Assembly: GCA_012735355.1 (NCBI GenBank)
Contig: JAAYHP010000062.1
Location: 1 to 10,835, forward strand
Source of the DNA: Lysinibacillus sp.
Lineage (GTDB): Bacteria > Bacillota > Bacilli > Bacillales_A > Planococcaceae
Length of the DNA stretch: 10,835 bases
Direction: 5' to 3'
Position numbers and translations under genes: made by a program. The notes under the pieces are model-generated. The model ran no database searches. It had not been told where the DNA came from and saw nothing but the letters and a program-made list of their open reading frames with translations. Shown piece after piece: positions 1-10,835 of the stretch (the first letter of the stretch is position 1; the number at the start of each line of letters is the position of its first letter).

Positions 1-150
1 CTTTTAAGAGAAAATGATGAGTTTTTACTTTTGTCCAAACCTCTTATTTGTGTCTCACGAATGCAACAAAATCGAAAAGCACCATTAAGGCAATTTGCTA
101 AAATAGCTTCAACACCTATAAAAATGAAAACTCTGTTAATGCAAAGATAA
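1..150 (+). CDS. Possible 3' end of an unidentified gene (partial)
   Basis: Frame 1 is open from the left edge to a TAA at 148-150, giving 49 residues that end in KIASTPIKMKTLLMQR. The tail is basic, with no membrane segment and no motif that I recognise. It is not the C-terminus of GlyA, the usual upstream neighbour of upp in Bacillus. The shape (a short hydrophobic strand, then a basic helix-like end) would suit the C-terminus of a regulator such as a LysR-type protein, but that is only an impression. One frame on the opposite strand is also open over the same stretch, so coding potential is uncertain. A promoter-like sequence begins just after the stop codon, which fits a gene ending here. 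Confidence 0.3.
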   Translation, partial: LLRENDEFLLLSKPLICVSRMQQNRKAPLRQFAKIASTPIKMKTLLMQR

Positions 151-151
151 T

Positions 152-183
152 TTGTTTTCTAACCAATTGATTTTTGTTATACT
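152..183 (+). promoter_or_regulatory. Putative sigma-A promoter of upp
   Basis: A -10 hexamer TATACT lies at 178-183 and is preceded by TGT at 175-177, making an extended -10 element. The -35 region is poor: TTGTTT at 152-157 has a 20-base spacer, while TTTTCT at 155-160 has the ideal 17. An extended -10 can compensate for a weak -35. Transcription would start near 190 and leave a leader of about 135 bases before upp. This is inferred from sequence alone. Confidence 0.45.
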
Positions 184-257
184 AGTTTGGATAAAGTGGA
201 ACAATGTTTAGTGAAGCTATGCTGAATCAACATATCCTCTAGTCCGTACTTGTGTCA

Positions 258-276
258 ATTGACGATTGGTCAATCG
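258..276 (+). promoter_or_regulatory. Overlapping inverted repeats in the upp leader
   Basis: Two perfect inverted repeats share bases here. ATTGAC (258-263) can pair with GTCAAT (269-274) around a five-base loop. CGATTG (263-268) faces CAATCG (271-276) across two bases. They cannot form together in one RNA, although as DNA both could be read by a dimeric repressor. The site lies about 50 bases before the upp start and downstream of the putative promoter. I do not see the conserved PyrR anti-antiterminator sequence, so classical pyr attenuation is not indicated. Confidence 0.3.
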
Positions 277-307
277 ACGCTAAACGTAATAAATTTAGAC
301 TTAATAG

Positions 308-955
<648 letters not shown>

Positions 956-960
956 AAAAG

Positions 961-988
961 AAGCGTCCTTCAAAATGAAGGGCGTTTT
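961..988 (+). terminator. Intrinsic terminator after upp
   Basis: The arm AAGCGTCCTTC (961-971) pairs with GAAGGGCGTTT (977-987) around the loop AAAAT, an 11-bp stem with two G-T wobbles. It is followed only by TTTT within and just after the arm, then CCC, so the U-tract is short. It begins six bases after the upp stop. Some readthrough into wecB is plausible, because no clear promoter fits between this hairpin and the wecB start. Confidence 0.75.
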
Positions 989-1021
989 CCCATGCAATAA
1001 AATAGAAGGGAGTAACATCCA

Positions 1022-2143
1022 TTGACAAACAAATTGAAAGTCATGACCATCTTCGGTACAAGACCAGAGGCAATCAAAATGGCACCTCTTGTACTTGAAC
1101 TGGAAAAAAATCAAGACAAAATTGAATCTATTGTCACTGTTACAGCACAGCATCGCCAAATGCTAGACCAGGTGTTGGAAACATTTAATATTACCCCAGA
1201 TTACGATTTAAACATTATGAAAGATCGGCAAACATTAATCGATGTTACGGTTAATGCTCTTCAAGGACTCGACCAAGTAATGAAAGAAGCAAAACCGGAC
1301 ATTGTTTTAGTGCATGGTGATACATCAACGACATTTGTTGGTAGCCTTGCTGCCTTCTATAATCAAATTGCAATTGGACATGTAGAAGCAGGGCTTAGAA
1401 CTGGAAATAAATATTCACCATATCCAGAAGAAATGAATCGACATTTAACTGGAGTGATGGCCGATTTGCACTTTGCCCCTACTGAACAATCAAAACAAAA
1501 TCTGCTCAAAGAAAATAAAAATCCCGAAACAATTTACGTAACAGGAAATACAGCAATCGACGCACTAAAAACAACTGTTAAAGAACAGTACACTCATCCC
1601 GTCTTAGAAAAAATAGGAAACGACCGAATGATTTTGTTAACAGCACACCGTCGTGAAAATTTAGGTGAGCCGATGCGACATATGTTCCGTGCTATTAAAC
1701 GTCTACTACAAGAGCATGAAGATGCGCAAGTGGTTTACCCAGTCCATATGAATCCAGCAGTAAGAGAAATAGCAAACGACATTTTAGGTAATGATCCAAG
1801 AATTCATTTAATTGAACCGTTAGAAGTGTTTGATTTCCATAACTTTGTGGCCCGTTCATATATGATTTTAACCGATTCTGGAGGTGTTCAAGAAGAAGCA
1901 CCTTCCCTTGGTAAACCGGTACTCGTTCTTCGAGATACGACAGAACGGCCTGAAGGTATTGAGGCAGGAACATTGAAATTAGCAGGAACGAATGAAGAAA
2001 CTATTTATAACTTAGCAAAAGAACTTTTAGAAAATAAAGATGCTTATGATCGAATGGCAAAGGCGTCAAATCCGTATGGTGATGGTTATGCATCTAGAAG
2101 GATTGTCGATGTGTTATTAAGTCATTTTGAAGGGGAAAAATAG
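1022..2143 (+). CDS. wecB: UDP-N-acetylglucosamine 2-epimerase (non-hydrolysing)
   Basis: Interconverts UDP-GlcNAc and UDP-ManNAc, supplying ManNAc for wall teichoic acid linkage units and other surface polymers; the Bacillus orthologue is called MnaA. The 373-residue protein shows the two-Rossmann GT-B-like fold signature: GTRPEAIK (12-19), HGDT (98-101), GHVEAGLRT (119-127), TAHRREN (207-213), DSGGVQEEA (285-293) and RDTTERPE (304-311). By family knowledge Asp100, Glu122 and His209 correspond to catalytic or active-site residues. The start is TTG, preceded by GAAGGGAG (1005-1012) with a nine-base spacer; no later start has such a site. It lies between upp and the atp operon, an order I recall from other Bacillales, and has no obvious functional link to ATP synthase. 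Arginine codons are mixed (AGA, CGA, CGG, CGT), unlike the biased atp genes. Confidence 0.97.
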   Translation: MTNKLKVMTIFGTRPEAIKMAPLVLELEKNQDKIESIVTVTAQHRQMLDQVLETFNITPDYDLNIMKDRQTLIDVTVNALQGLDQVMKEAKPDIVLVHGDTSTTFVGSLAAFYNQIAIGHVEAGLRTGNKYSPYPEEMNRHLTGVMADLHFAPTEQSKQNLLKENKNPETIYVTGNTAIDALKTTVKEQYTHPVLEKIGNDRMILLTAHRRENLGEPMRHMFRAIKRLLQEHEDAQVVYPVHMNPAVREIANDILGNDPRIHLIEPLEVFDFHNFVARSYMILTDSGGVQEEAPSLGKPVLVLRDTTERPEGIEAGTLKLAGTNEETIYNLAKELLENKDAYDRMAKASNPYGDGYASRRIVDVLLSHFEGEK

Positions 2144-2180
2144 AAATAAAAGATGCAATTTACTTTTGTGAAAAAGTGGT

Positions 2181-2210
2181 TTGTTAGAAAATTATGTATC
2201 TTAATATAAT
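2181..2210 (+). promoter_or_regulatory. Distal promoter candidate for the atp operon
   Basis: TTGTTA at 2181-2186 and a perfect TATAAT at 2205-2210 are separated by 18 bases. Transcription would start near 2217 and run through the hairpin at 2244-2280. If that hairpin terminates, output from this promoter would be attenuated before atpI. The region is very AT-rich, so a chance match is possible. Confidence 0.35.
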
Positions 2211-2243
2211 AACAAATGTAACAAAAGGATATAACAGTTTTTT

Positions 2244-2280
2244 AAAACTAATTTTGTCAACATTTTGACAAAATAGTTTT
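2244..2280 (+). terminator. AT-rich hairpin, likely terminator of wecB
   Basis: The arm at 2244-2260 (AAAACTAATTTTGTCAA) pairs with 2265-2280 (TTGACAAAATAGTTTT) around the loop CATT, a 16-bp stem interrupted by one bulged A. The 3' arm ends in TTTT and the 5' arm is preceded by T-rich sequence, so it could act on either strand. Its low GC content makes it a weaker terminator than the one after atpC. It lies about 100 bases after the wecB stop, with no gene between. Confidence 0.5.
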
Positions 2281-2306
2281 CATGTGAAGAATTTCATTTA
2301 AACTAA

Positions 2307-2335
2307 TTGACATCAAAAATTCCCTATTGTATGCT
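2307..2335 (+). promoter_or_regulatory. Main sigma-A promoter candidate for the atp operon
   Basis: A perfect -35 TTGACA at 2307-2312 and TATGCT at 2330-2335 are separated by the optimal 17 bases. This is the best vegetative promoter match in the gap. It lies downstream of the wecB hairpin and upstream of atpI with no gene between, as expected for the operon promoter. Predicted transcription start is near 2342. Confidence 0.6.
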
Positions 2336-2341
2336 TACAAA

Positions 2342-2646
2342 GTGTATGAATATAAAGGGTATTCTATCACGAGAATATATTTCAGCCCTTGTAATATCAA
2401 GTTTCTACTAGTCTGACAGTGGGAACAAAAAAGAAATTTGCAACGTATGGAATTTTCTGAATTCAAGAGGATTTCTAGGGGAAAATACATAAAGGTAAAA
2501 TTTTTTGCCTAAAACAGAATAATTACCTATTTAAATAGGAATTTTGTAATTAGATAATGTAACCACTTGATTCTATACTCTTGATTTCACCCAAAGGTAC
2601 GGCATTGATTTTTTATGATTGAAAAAAGATTCAGGAGAAAATACCG
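2342..2646 (+). other. Long leader of the atp operon with several hairpins
   Basis: About 305 untranslated bases separate the predicted transcription start from atpI. Near its 5' end AAGGG (2355-2359) and TATTCT (2360-2365) pair with AGAATA (2372-2377) and CCCTT (2386-2390), leaving an eight-base bulge. AGGTAAAA (2493-2500) faces TTTTGCCT (2503-2510). AATTAC (2521-2526) pairs with GTAATT (2546-2551), enclosing the self-complementary core of the 14-base palindrome CCTATTTAAATAGG (2526-2539). A 21-codon reading frame at 2447-2512 lacks a Shine-Dalgarno sequence. I do not recognise a known riboswitch class or a T-box motif. The atpI ribosome site AGGAG is at 2633-2637. Confidence 0.35.
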
Positions 2647-3021
2647 ATGTTAGATTTGCACCGAATTTACGCAAAGCAGAAGAAAGGTTTATTTTTTTTG
2701 CTTGCCGCATGTCTTTTAGGTTGGTTTTTTACACCCTACCCAACAATATTTTCTGGGATAGGGTTAGGTGCATGCTTCGGGACGTATAATTTTTGGATCT
2801 TAATTCGCCGAATGGAAAAGTTTGACCGTTCCTATCACGAGGGTAAAAGAGTAGTATCTCTTGGTTCAGGTCTGCGCTTTGCTTCTGCAGTCGCAGCAAT
2901 TCTTTTACCAATCGCGTTGCCACAATACTTCAATGTTATTAGCGCTATTGTAGGGCTAATGATACCTTATGTATTCCTCTTCATTGAGGCCTTGTTTAGT
3001 TTAGTTAAAGCTAGAAAATAG
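2647..3021 (+). CDS. atpI: ATP synthase subunit I (AtpI, assembly factor)
   Basis: Small, poorly conserved membrane protein that heads ATP synthase operons. By family knowledge it assists c-ring assembly and has been linked to magnesium supply; it is not part of the mature enzyme. The 124 residues contain four hydrophobic segments at about 15-30, 33-53, 72-91 and 93-118, matching the four-helix AtpI topology. A basic loop at about 54-69 (RRMEKFDRSYHEGKR) connects the halves. The ATG start follows AGGAG at 2633-2637 with a nine-base spacer. It is the first gene of the operon, 30 bases before atpB, behind a long leader. Identification rests on topology, size and position more than on strict motifs. 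Confidence 0.92.
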   Translation: MLDLHRIYAKQKKGLFFLLAACLLGWFFTPYPTIFSGIGLGACFGTYNFWILIRRMEKFDRSYHEGKRVVSLGSGLRFASAVAAILLPIALPQYFNVISAIVGLMIPYVFLFIEALFSLVKARK

Positions 3022-3042
3022 GTGCATTTGAAAGTGAGGTGA

Positions 3043-3777
<735 letters not shown>

Positions 3778-3816
3778 TAATAAAGTCATAGTGTAATCAA
3801 CATTATGAAATTTTAA

Positions 3817-4068
<252 letters not shown>

Positions 4069-4079
4069 TTGGTTCGATG

Positions 4080-4134
4080 TGGCGAAGGGTGATTTTTATA
4101 ATGAAACTTCGCCATTCCTTTTATTTTGAAAAGG
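4080..4134 (+). terminator. Hairpin after atpE (partial terminator or mRNA stabiliser)
   Basis: TGGCGAAG (4080-4087) pairs perfectly with CTTCGCCA (4107-4114), extendable by one G-T pair, around a 19-base loop. It is followed by TTCCTTTTATTTT, an interrupted U-tract. A second small stem, CCTTTT (4117-4122) with AAAAGG (4129-4134), follows directly. Placed 12 bases after the atpE stop, the structure could end part of the transcripts or protect the 3' end of an atpIBE segment, raising c relative to the later subunits. The large loop and broken U-tract argue against full termination, which would silence the rest of the operon. Confidence 0.45.
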
Positions 4135-4201
4135 TTTAAGTTATTTGTTTTTTTATAAAAATGAATTGTAGAATACTTTCTCTTTGAAATATGAATTTGA
4201 A

Positions 4202-5347
<1,146 letters not shown>

Positions 5348-5364
5348 TAATTTTAGAAATGTGA

Positions 5365-6918
<1,554 letters not shown>

Positions 6919-6947
6919 GTTTAGTGGCACGATTATGATTAAAATGA

Positions 6948-7829
<882 letters not shown>

Positions 7830-7834
7830 GCTAG

Positions 7835-9725
<1,891 letters not shown>

Positions 9726-9735
9726 TTTATGCTTG

Positions 9736-9768
9736 AAAAAAGCGGGCAGTACAACTGTCCGCTTTTTT
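9736..9768 (+). terminator. Rho-independent terminator of the atp operon
   Basis: AAAAAAGCGGGCAGT (9736-9750) pairs with ACTGTCCGCTTTTTT (9754-9768) around the loop ACA, a 15-bp stem with one G-T wobble. The GC-rich core runs straight into a six-T tract. The A-tract on the other arm would also allow action on the reverse strand. It is the strongest terminator in the window. Confidence 0.93.
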
Positions 9769-9827
9769 AATCAGTATGGCAAGAATTATTTTTTTACGAT
9801 TCATTACATTATCGAGGGGGCGTCTAC

Positions 9828-10070
9828 TTGGATATTTATCAAACAATGGGAATTCAAGCGGCGATTAGTTTAATTTCTCACATTTTTTTCATCGGAGTAT
9901 CTTTTTACGCACTACAATCCGTTCGATTAGAAATGGTCTTTAAAAAGGGAAAAACATTTCAAATTCAGTTAATGTTTATTTTATTAAGCATTGCACTCGG
10001 CTATACAGTGTCAAATTTTGTATTAAACTTTACAGGTTTATCACAACAATTGCCGTATATTTTTTCATAA
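9828..10070 (+). CDS. ywzB: DUF1146 family small membrane protein (YwzB-like)
   Basis: An 80-residue protein of unknown function. It has two hydrophobic helices (about 10-31 and 45-67) separated by a basic stretch VFKKGKTFQ (37-45), so both ends probably face the same side of the membrane. Size, two-helix topology and position directly after atpC match the DUF1146/YwzB family of Bacillales. The start is TTG at 9828, supported by GAGGGGG (9814-9820) seven bases upstream; the in-frame ATG at 9846 has no ribosome site at a proper distance. It lies 60 bases past the atp terminator and I see no convincing promoter of its own, so it may depend on readthrough. Do not infer an ATP synthase role from position alone. 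Confidence 0.88.
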   Translation: MDIYQTMGIQAAISLISHIFFIGVSFYALQSVRLEMVFKKGKTFQIQLMFILLSIALGYTVSNFVLNFTGLSQQLPYIFS

Positions 10071-10118
10071 ATAATATTGTCTCTTCTATATAGTTGATAT
10101 ATGCCTTGTAAGGACAAA

Positions 10119-10138
10119 TGACGACTCTTTTGTCGTTA
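10119..10138 (+). repeat. Small hairpin downstream of ywzB
   Basis: TGACGAC (10119-10125) pairs with GTCGTTA (10132-10138), including one G-T pair, around the loop TCTTTT. An overlapping alternative pairs GACAAA (10113-10118) with TTTGTC (10129-10134). No U-tract follows, so termination is doubtful. It is the only clear stem within 100 bases after the ywzB stop. Confidence 0.3.
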
Positions 10139-10182
10139 CAATACATATAATTGTGTTATTTCCTGGACAATCATGTAGATAT

Positions 10183-10195
10183 ATTTGTTACAAAT
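10183..10195 (+). repeat. Operator-like palindrome upstream of murA
   Basis: ATTTGT-T-ACAAAT is a perfect 6-1-6 inverted repeat, located about 90 bases before the putative murA -10 element. Its compact symmetry is typical of a binding site for a dimeric regulator, but I cannot assign one. It contains one TGTTAC half-site of the WalR type without a correctly spaced second half. Confidence 0.3.
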
Positions 10196-10244
10196 TCGAC
10201 ATAAACTTTTGAAAAAGTAAGCAAAGTTTAATATTCAGTAAAAA

Positions 10245-10296
10245 TTCACCATTAACCCCCGTCGTGCGTAATATATAATTGTAGATAAATGGTGAA
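10245..10296 (+). promoter_or_regulatory. Putative murA promoter bracketed by an inverted repeat
   Basis: TTAACC (10252-10257) and a perfect TATAAT (10274-10279) are 16 bases apart, with predicted transcription from about 10286. TTCACCATT (10245-10253) and AATGGTGAA (10288-10296) form a perfect nine-base inverted repeat that encloses the whole promoter. The left arm overlaps the -35 element and the right arm sits at the start of the transcript. The 10-mer ATATAATTGT around this -10 (10273-10282) also occurs at 10145-10154. The rest of the 10071-10420 gap is AT-rich, with no reading frame worth calling. Confidence 0.4.
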
Positions 10297-10420
10297 AAAT
10301 TTCTCATTATGGTATTTTTGTTACTTGTAAATCAATGAAATAAGCATTACTATGGATATGGTTTGTGTTTTATAGATTTACAGTAAACATCTTTGGACAA
10401 TGGATTCGGAGGGACGAATT

Positions 10421-10835
10421 GTGGATAAAATGATTGTTACGGGAGGCCAAAGATTACACGGAAACGTGAAAATAGAAGGGGCAAAAAACGCCGTACTTCC
10501 GATATTAACAGCATCTTTGCTAGCTTCAAAAGGAAATAGTGTTATAAAAGACGTCCCAAACTTAGCGGATGTTCATACAATAAATGAAGTATTAAAAAGT
10601 GTAAACGCTGAAGTAAAATATGACGTAGAAAATAACGAGATTTATATAAATGCAGAAAAAACTTTATCAAGTGAAGCACAATTTGAATTTGTCAGCAAAA
10701 TGCGCGCTTCTATATTAGTGATGGGTTCTTTACTCGCACGAAATGGTTATGCTCGAGTTGCCATGCCTGGTGGCTGCGCGATCGGTTCAAGACCAATTGA
10801 GTTGCATTTAAAAGGCTTTGAAGCAATGGGAGCAA
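10421..10835 (+). CDS. murA: UDP-N-acetylglucosamine 1-carboxyvinyltransferase (5' part)
   Basis: Transfers enolpyruvate from PEP to UDP-GlcNAc, the first committed step of peptidoglycan synthesis; cytosolic and the target of fosfomycin. Only the first 138 codons are present; a full protein has about 430. Visible landmarks are GAKNAVLP (20-27), with Lys22 and Asn23 in their canonical places, [10 protein letters not shown] (93-102), and the catalytic loop [15 protein letters not shown], with the PEP- and fosfomycin-binding cysteine at 119 (TGC, 10775-10777). The cysteine predicts an enzyme of the fosfomycin-sensitive type. The start is GTG, with GGAGGG (10408-10413) seven bases upstream; the in-frame ATG at 10430 is too far from that site. 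Its place after atpC-ywzB corresponds to B. subtilis murAA, except that no ywmB-like gene lies between. Confidence 0.97.
   Translation, partial: MDKMIVTGGQRLHGNVKIEGAKNAVLPILTASLLASKGNSVIKDVPNLADVHTINEVLKSVNAEVKYDVENNEIYINAEKTLSSEAQFEFVSKMRASILVMGSLLARNGYARVAMPGGCAIGSRPIELHLKGFEAMGA

Noticed and set aside
2436..2452. CcpA cre-like sequence around TTTGCAACGTATGG in the atp leader
   Set aside because: The central CG is out of register with the TGNAANCG consensus, so it does not qualify.
2447..2512. 21-codon reading frame (MEFSEFKRISRGKYIKVKFFA) in the atpI leader
   Set aside because: No Shine-Dalgarno sequence before the ATG, and AT-rich context where short frames arise by chance; kept only as a note in the leader description.
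3805..3816. Three-codon frame MKF before atpE, similar in form to the MKNEF frame before atpF
   Set aside because: It has no ribosome site, and the surrounding sequence is simply A/T-rich.
10187..10332. WalR-like half-sites (TGTTAC, TGTAAA) upstream of murA
   Set aside because: The consensus needs two direct half-sites five bases apart; the pairs here have wrong spacing or a non-matching second half.

Overview
This window is a chromosomal housekeeping region of a low-GC Gram-positive bacterium (Firmicutes, Bacillales). The evidence is the gene order upp - wecB/mnaA - atpIBEFHAGDC - DUF1146 (YwzB) - murA, the strong AGGAGG-type ribosome binding sites, the use of TTG and GTG starts, and Bacillus-like ATP synthase subunits: a 70-residue c subunit and an epsilon subunit with the ATP-binding I-D-x-x-R-A motif. 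A Lysinibacillus/Solibacillus-like member of the Planococcaceae is my guess from overall character; the sequence read by eye does not prove the genus.

Layout. Positions 1-150 may hold the tail of an unidentified gene. Next come a promoter-like sequence, a leader with overlapping palindromes, and upp (uracil salvage), which ends at an intrinsic terminator. wecB (UDP-GlcNAc 2-epimerase, cell-wall polymer precursor supply) follows. A 503-base gap then carries an AT-rich hairpin, two promoter candidates and a long structured leader. The complete nine-gene ATP synthase operon runs from 2647 to 9725: the Fo genes atpI, atpB, atpE and atpF, then the F1 genes atpH, atpA, atpG, atpD and atpC. It ends at a textbook terminator at 9736-9768. 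A small DUF1146 membrane protein gene follows, then a 350-base regulatory-looking gap, then the first 138 codons of murA (the first committed step of peptidoglycan synthesis), cut by the window edge.

How it works together. Fo subunits a, b and c conduct protons and F1 makes ATP. The operon carries several signals that could set unequal subunit output: a very strong Shine-Dalgarno sequence before atpE, hairpins after atpE and around the atpA stop codon, and a start-stop overlap between atpF and atpH. In atpA and atpD, arginine is overwhelmingly encoded by CGT, as in highly expressed genes, while wecB uses a mixed set. 

I see no mobile element, CRISPR array, tRNA, rRNA or phage gene, and no evidence for an undescribed multi-gene system. 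The best leads for a second look are non-coding: the atpE-atpF junction (a five-codon reading frame with its own Shine-Dalgarno and two mutually exclusive pairings), the 18-bp interrupted stem that holds the atpA stop codon in a bulge, the tandem promoters and leader before atpI, and the inverted repeat that brackets the putative murA promoter.
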